A program made the translations under genes and the position numbers. DNA of 63,458 nt from Bacteroidales bacterium. Lineage in GTDB: Bacteria > Bacteroidota > Bacteroidia > Bacteroidales > UBA3824. Below, piece by piece: positions 54,888-63,113 of this stretch (positions are counted from its first letter, which is position 1; every line of letters begins with the position of its first letter). Location: the NCBI GenBank assembly GCA_024413595.1, contig JAKSUC010000014.1, positions 1 to 63,458 of the forward strand, given 5' to 3'. The notes beneath the pieces were generated by a model that saw nothing but the letters and a program-made list of their open reading frames with translations, did not search any database and was not told the origin of the DNA.

Positions 54888-55730
54888 TTATATAAGTCCA
54901 CAATCTATGCAGACATTATTTCCACAATATTCTGTATTTATGTATTTTACTGGAGAACGATATGTTTTTGGTTCTACTTTATGATTTATTATATCATTGG
55001 CTAAATCATATAAATTTTTAATATATTCAAAACCTATTTTGTTATATCCCCCCATCCATCTATGTCCAGGATAAATATTTAGATTTTCTGTATCAATATT
55101 TATCTCTTTGTTATCTATTTTATTCAAAAAATCTTTAGTTGTTGATATAAAATGATTTATACTTTCAGGATAAAACAACCATAAATTTTTGCCACTTCCA
55201 AAAGCGTCTCCTGAAATAATAATATTTTCATTTTCAACCACATAAATCATAGAACCAAGTGTATGACCTGAAATTTGAAAAGCCTTTAAAGAAATATTTC
55301 CCAAATTGATTTCATCTCCATTTTTAAGTAAATGTGTTCTTTTGGGTGGAAAAATTTGATAATTATTAAAATCATTTTCTGGCAAATAAGCCTCAATTTC
55401 TTCATGTTTTAAAAAATGAGAAATCAAACCTAAATGATCAAAATGATTGTGTGTTACAACAATACAAATTTCTCGACCACCAGAAAGAAGTTTTGCAAGT
55501 CGATAAAGTATCATTGAGGCTTCTGGAAACGAATTTGGATTAGATAAATCAACAATTGCAACTTTTTGAGTTCCAATCACAAAATAAATGTCACTACAAT
55601 TATTTACACACAATTTTCCATTAGGTTCAAAATATTTTCCAGATGGTTTTGCCGAAAAACTATCTTCTATATTATAAACAGATTTGCTTAGTTGTTTTAT
55701 TGTAAATGGTTTATTTTCAAATTCTTCCAT
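54888..55730 (-). CDS. MBL-fold metallo-hydrolase
   Basis: This 280-aa protein has the metallo-beta-lactamase metal motif HNHFDH (His94, His96, Asp98, His99), then the later ligands in SGHTLGSM, ISGDAFGSG and YPGHRWMGG. It binds two metal ions and hydrolyses an ester, thioester or similar bond; the substrate is not evident. It is 12 nt upstream of the SNF2 gene on the same strand, so they are probably cotranscribed, without an obvious functional link. Confidence 0.9.
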   Translation of the reverse strand: MEEFENKPFTIKQLSKSVYNIEDSFSAKPSGKYFEPNGKLCVNNCSDIYFVIGTQKVAIVDLSNPNSFPEASMILYRLAKLLSGGREICIVVTHNHFDHLGLISHFLKHEEIEAYLPENDFNNYQIFPPKRTHLLKNGDEINLGNISLKAFQISGHTLGSMIYVVENENIIISGDAFGSGKNLWLFYPESINHFISTTKDFLNKIDNKEINIDTENLNIYPGHRWMGGYNKIGFEYIKNLYDLANDIINHKVEPKTYRSPVKYINTEYCGNNVCIDCGLI

Positions 55731-55851
55731 TTTTTGTAAAAATGATTTTGTTTAAAAATAAAAACTATTTTAAAAGTGAGTTGCAAACATAAACATTCTT
55801 GATAATACTTTAAAGTAACGAATTTGAATTCTATTTTAATTTTAAAATGAT

Positions 55852-55859
55852 TATCTTTG
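55852..55859 (+). promoter_or_regulatory. -7 promoter element
   Basis: TATCTTTG matches TAnnTTTG, 23 nt before the ATG at 55882. The nearest upstream TTTG is 25 nt away, longer than usual. Confidence 0.5.
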
Positions 55860-55881
55860 TAAATAATTCAAATAAAAAAAT

Positions 55882-56397
55882 ATGGCACTAATAAAAACAC
55901 TTTTAGGAAAAACTCCAAAATTTGGTAAAAATATTTGGTTAGCAGAAAATTGCACAATAATTGGCGATGTTGAAATGGGCGACGATTGCAATGTATGGTT
56001 TAATGCTGTAATTCGAGGTGACGTTCACTATATAAAAATAGGCAATCGTGTTAACATTCAAGATGGCGCATGTTTACATGCAACATTCAAAAAAAGTCCA
56101 TTAAACATAGGTAATAATGTTTCCATTGCTCATAATGCAATTGTTCATGGCTGTACAATTCATGATAATGTTTTGATAGGAATGGGAGCCGTGGTTATGG
56201 ACGATGCAGTAATTGCAGAAAATTGCATAATTGCGGCGGGAGCTGTTGTAACCAAAGGTACAATTACCGAACCAGGAAGCGTTTATGCTGGTTGTCCAGC
56301 AGAAAAAATTAAAAACGTTGATGCAGAATTGCAAAAAGATACAATTAACAGAATTGTAGACAATTACGCAATGTATGCTGATTGGTATAGAGAATAA
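55882..56397 (+). CDS. Gamma-carbonic-anhydrase-like hexapeptide protein
   Basis: This 171-aa protein is a left-handed beta-helix of the gamma-carbonic anhydrase family: GDVEMGDDCNVWFNAVIRGD, GNRVNIQDGACLHA, NVSIAHNAIVHGCTI, VLIGMGAVVMDD and a C-terminal helix. The zinc-ligand histidines appear in LHA, AHN and VHG. Such proteins are trimeric and may be carbonic anhydrases or transferases; activity cannot be told. The start is the ATG at 55882, 23 nt after a TATCTTTG -7 element. Confidence 0.93.
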   Translation: MALIKTLLGKTPKFGKNIWLAENCTIIGDVEMGDDCNVWFNAVIRGDVHYIKIGNRVNIQDGACLHATFKKSPLNIGNNVSIAHNAIVHGCTIHDNVLIGMGAVVMDDAVIAENCIIAAGAVVTKGTITEPGSVYAGCPAEKIKNVDAELQKDTINRIVDNYAMYADWYRE

Positions 56398-56439
56398 TTA
56401 ATTTTTATAAAAAAAATAGATGATTAAAGAATAATTTTA

Positions 56440-56447
56440 TATCTTTG
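56440..56447 (+). promoter_or_regulatory. -7 promoter element upstream of the ncRNA
   Basis: TATCTTTG matches TAnnTTTG and would start transcription near 56454, about 55 nt before the first long stem. Confidence 0.5.
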
Positions 56448-56510
56448 TAGAAGATACAAAAGTATAAAAAATAGAAATATTAATTAAAAACATAAGGCAT
56501 TAGCTATTTT

Positions 56511-56716
56511 TCGCGTTCAAAACAAAAGCCTCGGAAACTCTTGATTTTGAATAAATCGGATTATCGCTAATTCACTGGATTTTTGTCTTGTGAGAACTAT
56601 TCACCGACAACATTTGTTAATGCTCGCACCTATATGGTGTGGGCTAATCTAGTTGTTGGTGGCGGGGTTCTCCGAGGCTCCTCGTGAACGCGATAGAAAG
56701 GTCCGCACCTTTTTTA
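56511..56716 (+). ncRNA. Structured non-coding RNA, 6S-like candidate
   Basis: About 190 nt fold into one long rod: TCGCGTTCA (56511-56519) with TGAACGCGA (56685-56693); AGCCTCGGA (56527-56535) with TCCGAGGCT (56671-56679); a large asymmetric central bubble; then CACCGACAAC (56602-56611) with GTTGTTGGTG (56652-56661) and an apical GCTCGCACC/GGTGTGGGC stem with a TATAT loop. A terminator (AAAGGT-CCGC-ACCTTT plus T run, 56697-56715) closes it, and no ORF overlaps it. The sequence is visibly richer in G+C than its surroundings. A long hairpin of about 190 nt with a central bubble is the shape of 6S RNA, which binds RNA polymerase; the Bacteroidota also have other rod-like families such as Bacteroidales-1. 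Structure is seen; the 6S identity is inferred. Confidence 0.65.
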
Positions 56717-56761
56717 TATCTGTATGTGATTGATAGTTAAGGCGTAATTTAACTATCAATT

Positions 56762-57772
56762 ATGGCTGGAAATAAAAGTTTAAATGCTGCAATTAAAGCA
56801 AAAAACAATGAATTTTACACACGACTTGAGGATATTGAAAACGAATTAAAATACTATAATGAACATTTTAAAGGAAAAGTTGTTTTGTGTAATTGTGATG
56901 ACCCACGTGTAAGTAATTTTTTTCATTATTTCAGTTATAATTTTGAAAAATTGGGTATAAAAAAATTAATAACAACTTGTTACAAAAGTCAAGAACGCGA
57001 TTTATTTTCAATGAATAAATCAAATAAAGCAATTTATTTAATATATGAAGGCGATAAGAATGGAAAAAATGTTCCTGATTTAGAAGAAATTGGAATTCAT
57101 CAATTTAAAGGCGATGGAGATTTCCGTTCTTATGAATGTATAGAATTACTTAAACAAGCAGATATTGTAGTAACAAATCCGCCTTTTTCTCTTTTTCGCG
57201 AATATGTAGCTCAATTGATTGAATTTGACAAAAAGTTTTTGATAATCGGTAATCAGAATGCAATTCATTATAAAGAAATTTTTCCATTAGTAAAAAAGAA
57301 TGAAATATGGACAGGATATACATATCCAAAGTTATTTCGAATTCCTGATAATGCTGATGGAAAATCAATAAAAGTAATAGATGGCATTAAGTATCAACAA
57401 TTTGGGAATATTTGTTGGTATACAAATTTGGATATAAAAAAACGTCATGAAAATTTAATTTTATACAAGAATTACAATGAATTGGATAATCCAAGGTACG
57501 ATAATTTTGACGCAATAGAGTGTTGTCCTACAACAAATATCCCATGTGATTATGATGGACTTATGGGGGTGCCTATTACTTTTTTTGATAAGTATAATCC
57601 AGAGCAATTTGAAATTATTGGAATATTAAATCATGGTTGTGATAGTGAATATGATTTAGCAAAGCCAATTTTGCATGGTAAGGAAAAATTTACTCGTATT
57701 ATCATTCGTCGCAAACAACAAACCACCATTCCAATGGCAGCCGAACCAATTGAAGAATTTAAAAAAGAATAA
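56762..57772 (+). CDS. EcoRI-family adenine-specific DNA methyltransferase
   Basis: This 336-aa protein matches the EcoRI methylase family: KNNEFYTRLEDIENELKYY near the start, KVVLCNCDDPRVSNFFHYFS, then ADIVVTNPPFSLFREYVAQL with the catalytic NPPF at 139-142, and FLIIGNQNAIHYKEIF, followed by NICWYTNLD and ITFFDKYNPEQFEIIGI. It should transfer a methyl group from S-adenosylmethionine to N6 of adenine in a specific site. The DUF262-HNH gene begins 3 nt after its stop, so the two are translated as a unit. No classical EcoRI-type endonuclease is present. Confidence 0.9.
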   Translation: MAGNKSLNAAIKAKNNEFYTRLEDIENELKYYNEHFKGKVVLCNCDDPRVSNFFHYFSYNFEKLGIKKLITTCYKSQERDLFSMNKSNKAIYLIYEGDKNGKNVPDLEEIGIHQFKGDGDFRSYECIELLKQADIVVTNPPFSLFREYVAQLIEFDKKFLIIGNQNAIHYKEIFPLVKKNEIWTGYTYPKLFRIPDNADGKSIKVIDGIKYQQFGNICWYTNLDIKKRHENLILYKNYNELDNPRYDNFDAIECCPTTNIPCDYDGLMGVPITFFDKYNPEQFEIIGILNHGCDSEYDLAKPILHGKEKFTRIIIRRKQQTTIPMAAEPIEEFKKE

Positions 57773-57775
57773 CCA

Positions 57776-58861
57776 ATGAAAATAGAATTAAACAAAATAA
57801 CAGTTAGACAACTAACAGAAAAATATAAAGATAATGCAGAAAGTGGAGTAATAGCATATAATGGAAAACTAGATGTTCGTCCTCCATTTCAAAGAGAATT
57901 TGTATATAACGAAAAACAGAGAAATGCTGTTATTGATACATTAAAACAAGGATTTCCTCTTAATGTAATGTATTGGGCAACTCGTGATGATGGAACATTC
58001 GAAATTATTGATGGTCAACAACGTACTATTTCTATTTGTCAATTTGTTAATGGTGATTTTGCTTTTGATATGCGTTATTTTCATAATTTGACAAATGATG
58101 AAAAAGAACAAATTCTAAATTATGAATTGCATATTTATATTTGTAGTGGAACTGACTCTGAAAAGTTAAAATGGTTTCGTACTATAAATATTGCTGGTGA
58201 AAAATTAACAGAGCAAGAATTAAGAAATGCTGTTTATGCAGGTTCTTGGGTGAGTGATGCAAAACGTTATTTTTCTAAAAGTAATTGTGCTGCGTATGGT
58301 ATTGCTAGTAAGTATGTTAATGGTTCTTGTCTTCGTCAAGATTATTTAGAAATTGCATTATCTTGGATATCTAGAAATATAGGAATAGAAATTTATATGG
58401 CTAATCATCAACATGATGCAAATGCTATAGCTTTGTGGAATTATTTTCAAAGTGTAATCAATTGGGCAAAAGCTATTTTCCCTAAATATCGAAAAGAAAT
58501 GAAAGGTATTGATTGGGGCTTACTTTACGATAAATTTAAAGACCAAAATCTTGATGCCGTAAAATTAGAAAATCAAATTTCTAAGTTGATGAAAGATAGC
58601 GATATTCAAAAAAAGTCTGGTATTTATTACTACGTTTTAGATGGCGACGAAAAACATCTTGGAATTAGAGCTTTTGATGAAAATACCAAACGTGAAGTTT
58701 ATGAAATTCAGCAAGGTATTTGTAAAATTTGCAAAAAGCATTTTGAAATTGAGCAAATGGAAGCCGATCACATTACACCATGGTCACAAGGAGGACGCAC
58801 CATTGCCGAAAATTGTCAAATGCTTTGTCGCGAGTGTAATAGAAGAAAGAGTGACAAGTAA
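57776..58861 (+). CDS. DUF262 and HNH domain protein, putative restriction nuclease
   Basis: This 361-aa protein has an N-terminal DUF262 domain (ParB/Srx-like NTP-binding fold): VRPPFQREFVYNEKQRNAVI, then FEIIDGQQRTISICQF with the DGQQR motif at 79-83. The C terminus is a complete HNH nuclease (CKICKKHFEIEQMEADHI, PWSQGGRTIAENCQMLC, RECNRRKSDK, from residue 316) with zinc-binding Cys pairs. DUF262-HNH proteins include GmrSD-type restriction of modified DNA and SspE-like defence. Directly downstream of an adenine methylase it most likely acts as its restriction partner, recognising either unmodified or modified sites. Confidence 0.85.
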   Translation: MKIELNKITVRQLTEKYKDNAESGVIAYNGKLDVRPPFQREFVYNEKQRNAVIDTLKQGFPLNVMYWATRDDGTFEIIDGQQRTISICQFVNGDFAFDMRYFHNLTNDEKEQILNYELHIYICSGTDSEKLKWFRTINIAGEKLTEQELRNAVYAGSWVSDAKRYFSKSNCAAYGIASKYVNGSCLRQDYLEIALSWISRNIGIEIYMANHQHDANAIALWNYFQSVINWAKAIFPKYRKEMKGIDWGLLYDKFKDQNLDAVKLENQISKLMKDSDIQKKSGIYYYVLDGDEKHLGIRAFDENTKREVYEIQQGICKICKKHFEIEQMEADHITPWSQGGRTIAENCQMLCRECNRRKSDK

Positions 58862-58911
58862 TCTTCGTTCCGCTGGGAATAGAGAGTACTAAGTGGAGCG
58901 AGATATTTCTA

Positions 58912-60351
58912 CTATTCTTTCTCAAACAAATACTCAGCTGTAATCTCGCTATGAATCAAAGACTTGTATTTGCCATCCGACAGCCCGTATGGAGTAATGA
59001 AAGTATCCACGAGACCACGGCTTACATCATTGACTTCGGCAAACAATTCCTTTCTTGACTTCAGCCTGTCATAATAATCCTTGGTAATGGTAAACTTTTT
59101 CGACGAGAATTTTATCTCAATCAGATGAATTATCTTGTCGATACGCGAAATCACCAAGTCAACTTGCGAACCCTTACTATTGGTATCAGATGAGTTAGGA
59201 ATATAACGCCAAGTGCTTGTCTCAGTGAAAATTCCCGAAATTCCCAAAGCCTTTTTGATTTGTTGTAAATGTACATAACAAACCAACTCAAATGAGAAAC
59301 CTTCCCAAGACTCAACAGAATGGGTAAGGCTTGCGTGTTGCCAAAAATTCTCGTCCTTTGTGTTGTTGCCCTCGATGAACTTATAATAAAAAAGCGTGAA
59401 AAAATCCTTCAGACGATACAAGGTGTATTTCGATTTGCATTTAAACTGCGAATACGTAACAATAAAGTCACAGCGCTCAAGGTTCTTGAGAATCTTTGTA
59501 AGAGTTCCACCTGAAATTTTGGTACGTTGCTCAATTTCGGAACGCGACAATCCTTCACGCTTGTCGGAAAGTGCCTTGACAATAAGTATATAACTATCAG
59601 CCTTGCTGAAAAGAGCATTATACAACTCATCAAATTCGCCTTGTAGTAACCCCCCACTTCTAAAAAACAAAGCGTCAATATTCTGCTCTAGGCTCAGTCT
59701 GTTGTCAAGCAAACTCAGATAAAATGGCACTCCGCCAACAACCATATACAATTGGATAATCTGGTAAAAATCCCAATCAAAATCCTTATTTGCAAGATAT
59801 TGCCTTACCTCACAAAGATTGAACGGCCTAAGATAAATTCGTCTAGTAATTCTATTATGGAGTCCTCCTTGATTATCAATAAGTTTGTCAACCATCCACG
59901 ATGTAGCCGAACCGCAAGCCACAAAAATGATGTCGTCGCGGTTGTTGGCCCACGAATTCCAGAAATATTCCAACGCTTCTACAAACTCGCTTTGCTTGGT
60001 ATCAATCCAAGGCATTTCGTCAAAGAAAATAACCTTCTTCTCTGACGTGTTGATAGAATCTATATACTCCTCTAGCAAGTCAAAGGCTTCAATCCAAGAA
60101 CTCAAAATTCTAACCTTTTTGCACTTGAAATATTGCGAAATGGATTTGGAAAATCTATCTAACTGACTTTTTAAAGGCTGATTTCGCCATCCAACAAAAC
60201 TAAAAGCGAATCTTTTCTGAAAATAATTTTGTATTAGAAATGTCTTGCCGACACGCCGACGTCCATAGATAATTACGAATTCTGACCTATTAGAACACAT
60301 AATGCTATCTAACTCTCTTATTTCCTTATCTCTACCAACAAATAAGTCCAT
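58912..60351 (-). CDS. ATPase_2/DUF234-type AAA ATPase
   Basis: This 479-aa protein starts DLFVGRDKEIRELDSIM, followed by Walker A (YGRRRVGKTF), Walker B (KVIFFDEMPWID) and sensor ACGSATSWM, the archaeal-type ATPase_2 pattern. The rest is a winged-helix region (RSEIEQRTKISGGTLTKILK) and a C-terminal DUF234 nuclease-like part (SQVDLVISRIDKIIHLIEIK). It is a relative of the DUF4143 ATPases. Base composition is clearly higher in G+C than the neighbours, suggesting recent transfer. Upstream lies a 38-bp palindrome with outlying half-sites. In-frame ATGs at 60351 and 60360 both follow the -7 element; the longer frame (to 60450) is promoter DNA. Confidence 0.9.
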   Translation of the reverse strand: MDLFVGRDKEIRELDSIMCSNRSEFVIIYGRRRVGKTFLIQNYFQKRFAFSFVGWRNQPLKSQLDRFSKSISQYFKCKKVRILSSWIEAFDLLEEYIDSINTSEKKVIFFDEMPWIDTKQSEFVEALEYFWNSWANNRDDIIFVACGSATSWMVDKLIDNQGGLHNRITRRIYLRPFNLCEVRQYLANKDFDWDFYQIIQLYMVVGGVPFYLSLLDNRLSLEQNIDALFFRSGGLLQGEFDELYNALFSKADSYILIVKALSDKREGLSRSEIEQRTKISGGTLTKILKNLERCDFIVTYSQFKCKSKYTLYRLKDFFTLFYYKFIEGNNTKDENFWQHASLTHSVESWEGFSFELVCYVHLQQIKKALGISGIFTETSTWRYIPNSSDTNSKGSQVDLVISRIDKIIHLIEIKFSSKKFTITKDYYDRLKSRKELFAEVNDVSRGLVDTFITPYGLSDGKYKSLIHSEITAEYLFEKE

Positions 60352-60365
60352 ATTTATCATAAATA

Positions 60366-60462
60366 ATTTTGTCCAAATGTAGTAAAAAAAACTGACATTT
60401 GGGCAAAATTCTCGAGAATTTTGCCCAAATGTAGATAAAATACCACACATTTGGGCAGAATT
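60366..60462 (-). promoter_or_regulatory. Four-site palindromic operator and promoter of the ATPase_2 gene
   Basis: A 16-bp site (ACATTTGGGCAAAATT or its complement) occurs four times in alternating orientation (60366, 60395, 60417, 60447). The inner two form a perfect 38-bp palindrome (60395-60432) centred on CTCGAG. On the minus strand the promoter-proximal site contains TACATTTG (60375-60382), an exact -7 element, with a TTTG 22 nt upstream inside the palindrome. Operator and promoter therefore overlap completely. Confidence 0.8.
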
Positions 60463-60483
60463 ATTGGGGCTATACTTTATAAA

Positions 60484-61506
60484 CTATTCATTGTTTGTAT
60501 TTTTATAAATTTTCACAATTGGATCTGGTTCACTTAGAGGGAGTCCGCATTGTTGTGTTGATGCTCGGCAACCAGCTTTGCATTTTGAATAATCTTTGCA
60601 ATCTTTACAATAATCAGGAATAATTTCTGCCCATTTTTTACCAAGTGGAGATTTTATAATTTCTTCTGCAGAATTTTCAAAAATATTACCTAAAATTTCG
60701 GGTGAATGATTACAAAAGCGTACGTTTCCTAAATAATCTATTGTTATTGGACGTTTTGAAATATCAAACGAACATGACGAAAATCTAATTCCTAAATAAT
60801 CTTTGGGATTTAAGACACAAATTGGGGTGCAAACATTTGATGTGATATTTAATTTTAAATTTTGAGCTTCGTCTGAAATTTGTTTAAATGCTTGTTGTAG
60901 TTGAATTTTTGTAGGTAACAATTCAGATGGATTTTTAATACCTTCACCGCCAATATTATAACGATTAATCATAATTCGATTAATTCCTTTAGAAGCTATA
61001 AATCTGATAGTTTCGTCACAATTTTCGCAATTATATTTTGTTAAAACAACAACAGCAGTTGGTGTAATTCCATTTTTTTGAAGTTCTGAAATTATAGAAA
61101 GAGATTTTTGATGAGAACCTTCAATACGTGTCATAAAATCATGAATTTCAGATTTATAACTATGAATTGGCAATTCAAAAGATTTAACACCTAATTTTAC
61201 AATTTGAATATAATCTTCTGCTTTAGCAAAATTTCCGTTCGATATAATACCAACATTAGCTCCTTTTAAACGTGCAGTTAAAACCAATTCACCAAAACGT
61301 TCAGCAGTAAAAGGTTCGCCTCCTGTAAAAGTGATTTGTGAAATATCAAAAACTTTAAAAATTTGACGTAAAGTTTTGTCTATCTGACGATAAGTAGGTT
61401 TTTTAGGAATTTCTCCTGTATTTTTATAATGATTGTAACAAAATCTACATTTTAAATTACAAGTCATTGTAACTTCGTAACTTACAAAAGGTAAAAGAAC
61501 TTTCAT
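60484..61506 (-). CDS. Radical SAM enzyme with SPASM-like C terminus
   Basis: This 340-aa protein has the radical SAM cluster motif CNLKCRFCY (Cys16, Cys20, Cys23) near the N terminus, the following GGEPF motif, and a C-terminal Cys-rich region (YCKDCKDYSKCKAGCRAS, about 300-318) of the SPASM/twitch type that binds extra iron-sulfur clusters and is usual in enzymes modifying peptides or proteins. It is the last gene of an operon with three tandem membrane/lipoprotein paralogues (gap 5 nt). Radical SAM enzymes paired with small lipoproteins are a known Bacteroidota genome-neighbourhood theme. The paralogues are the obvious substrate candidates. Confidence 0.88.
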   Translation of the reverse strand: MKVLLPFVSYEVTMTCNLKCRFCYNHYKNTGEIPKKPTYRQIDKTLRQIFKVFDISQITFTGGEPFTAERFGELVLTARLKGANVGIISNGNFAKAEDYIQIVKLGVKSFELPIHSYKSEIHDFMTRIEGSHQKSLSIISELQKNGITPTAVVVLTKYNCENCDETIRFIASKGINRIMINRYNIGGEGIKNPSELLPTKIQLQQAFKQISDEAQNLKLNITSNVCTPICVLNPKDYLGIRFSSCSFDISKRPITIDYLGNVRFCNHSPEILGNIFENSAEEIIKSPLGKKWAEIIPDYCKDCKDYSKCKAGCRASTQQCGLPLSEPDPIVKIYKNTNNE

Positions 61507-61511
61507 TTTGA

Positions 61512-62033
61512 TTAATTTTCAAAAATTATTAATTGGCTTGAAAATATTCTATCTTCATCAGAATTTGTTAAAATCAAATTATATTCTCCAGGTATTAATT
61601 TTTTATCAAAAGATAAATCAAATTCATTTTTGTAATTTGGTTCAGAGTTGGTTAACGAAATTTTATTTTGAAAAATTATCGAGTTTTCTTGGTTGGTAAT
61701 TTTATAAATATATTCTTTTTGAGTTGGTTCGTAAATAATAATTTTTATAGTGTCGTTTTTTGCAATAGAAATAGTGTCGTTTACGATTTCAAAAACATCG
61801 GTTTCTATAGGTTCGTAACAAGTTTCTTGAAAATCATCTGTAATATTTGGTTTATTTCCGCACGACATTAAAGAAGTAAGCATAATTAAACACGCACCAA
61901 TTTTCATTTTTTTATTGATGCAATAAGCAGATTTTCCGCGACTTAAAAAAACTGCAATACTTGCAATTGCAAAAGCTATACCTACTAAAGCAATAGCAAG
62001 AGCTACAAAAGGTAAAAAATGTTCTTTGTTCAT
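61512..62033 (-). CDS. Tandem membrane/lipoprotein paralogue 3 of the radical SAM operon
   Basis: This 173-aa protein has an N-terminal membrane helix (FLPFVALAIALVGIAFAIAS), a short basic stretch RGKSAYCINKKMK, then a second hydrophobic segment ending in a lipobox-like LMSCGN (Cys near 58), and a beta-rich domain of about 110 residues (YEPTQKEYIYKITNQENSII). The double hydrophobic start is shared with the two genes upstream. The conserved ETCYEP after the lipobox has a Cys-Tyr. An internal start at MKIGACLIML would make a plain lipoprotein, so the true start is uncertain. It lies between its paralogue and the radical SAM gene. Confidence 0.72.
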   Translation of the reverse strand: MNKEHFLPFVALAIALVGIAFAIASIAVFLSRGKSAYCINKKMKIGACLIMLTSLMSCGNKPNITDDFQETCYEPIETDVFEIVNDTISIAKNDTIKIIIYEPTQKEYIYKITNQENSIIFQNKISLTNSEPNYKNEFDLSFDKKLIPGEYNLILTNSDEDRIFSSQLIIFEN

Positions 62034-62035
62034 AG

Positions 62036-62551
62036 TTATTTTATGATTGTTATTGTTTGAGAAGAAAAAGTATTTTGTCCAGTGGTATCACACAATTGCA
62101 ACTCATATTCTCCTGTTTTTATATTTTTATCAATGTGTAATTTGATTTCTGAATTATAATTTTCTGGAGAAAATTCGTTTTGAAAAATTATAGAGTCGTT
62201 ATTGTCAACAATTTTGTAAATATATTTTTCGTAAGAAGGGGCATATAAAAAACAATCAATTGTGTCTGTTTTTGAAATATTAATAGTATCATCTACAACA
62301 GAAATTTGATCAGTGTTTGCAACATCGTAACAAGTTACTTGATCAGTACCATTGATATTAACATTACCACCATTACCGCAAGACATTAGAGTTGTAAGCG
62401 TAATTAAACATGCACCAATTTTCATTTTTTTATTGATGCAAAATTTAGATTTTCCACGAGTTAAAAAAACTGCAATACTAGCAATTGCAAAAGCAGTACC
62501 CACCAATGCAATAGCAATAGCTATAAATGGTAAAAAATGTTCTTTGTTCAT
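62036..62551 (-). CDS. Tandem membrane/lipoprotein paralogue 2 of the radical SAM operon
   Basis: This 171-aa protein closely resembles its neighbours: N-terminal helix FLPFIAIAIALVGTAFAIAS, basic RGKSKFCINKKMK, second hydrophobic stretch and lipobox-like LMSCGNGG, then the beta-rich domain (YAPSYEKYIYKIVDNNDSII, INISKTDTIDCFLY). It has VTCYDV at the conserved Cys-Tyr position and further Cys residues in DCF and QLCD. It ends 2 nt before the next paralogue. Function unknown. Confidence 0.72.
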   Translation of the reverse strand: MNKEHFLPFIAIAIALVGTAFAIASIAVFLTRGKSKFCINKKMKIGACLITLTTLMSCGNGGNVNINGTDQVTCYDVANTDQISVVDDTINISKTDTIDCFLYAPSYEKYIYKIVDNNDSIIFQNEFSPENYNSEIKLHIDKNIKTGEYELQLCDTTGQNTFSSQTITIIK

Positions 62552-62559
62552 AATAGAGA

Positions 62560-63072
62560 TTATTTTTTTATTATTAATCTGTCCTCGGATAGAATGTAAT
62601 TTCCTGTTTGGTCACAAACAATTAATTGATATTCTCCAAAATTAATGTTTTTATCAATATATAATTTTATATCTTGTTGAAAATTTGCGTTTGCTAAGTC
62701 TATTGAAAATTCATTTTGATAGATTGTAGAGTCGTTTTGGTCAACAATTTTGTAAATGAATTTTTCATAAGTAGGATTTATTAAAATACAATTAATTGAA
62801 TCGGTTTTAGAAAGATTAACAGTATCATCTTCAATTCTTAATTGACTTGTAGCTACTGCATCATAACATGTTGTTTCAAATCCGCCGCAACCATTGTTGC
62901 ACGAAACTAATGATGTAAGCATAATTAAATATGCACCAATTTTCATTTTTTTATTGATAAAAAAAGCTGATTTTCCACGAGTTAAAAAAACTGCAACGCA
63001 AATAATTGCAAAAGCAATAGAAACCAAGGCTATTGCAATTGCTGTAAAAGGTAAAAATTGATCTTTATTCAT
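62560..63072 (-). CDS. Tandem membrane/lipoprotein paralogue 1 of the radical SAM operon
   Basis: This 170-aa protein is the first gene of the operon. It has the helix FLPFTAIAIALVSIAFAIIC, basic RGKSAFFINKKMK, a second hydrophobic segment with lipobox-like LVSCNNGCGG, then TTCYDA and the beta domain (INPTYEKFIYKIVDQNDSTI). It is richest in Cys of the three (about 7). Its ATG lies 42 nt from the terminator-like hairpin at 63114-63142. It ends 8 nt before the next paralogue. Function unknown; secreted or outer-membrane attached. Confidence 0.72.
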   Translation of the reverse strand: MNKDQFLPFTAIAIALVSIAFAIICVAVFLTRGKSAFFINKKMKIGAYLIMLTSLVSCNNGCGGFETTCYDAVATSQLRIEDDTVNLSKTDSINCILINPTYEKFIYKIVDQNDSTIYQNEFSIDLANANFQQDIKLYIDKNINFGEYQLIVCDQTGNYILSEDRLIIKK

Positions 63073-63113
63073 AATTTTATATTTTTTGTAAAAATATGAA
63101 ATATTACTAAAAT

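Noticed and set aside
56511..56716. tmRNA or RNase P identity for the structured RNA
   Set aside because: No tRNA-like acceptor end or tag ORF, and none of the conserved RNase P core sequences, were found.
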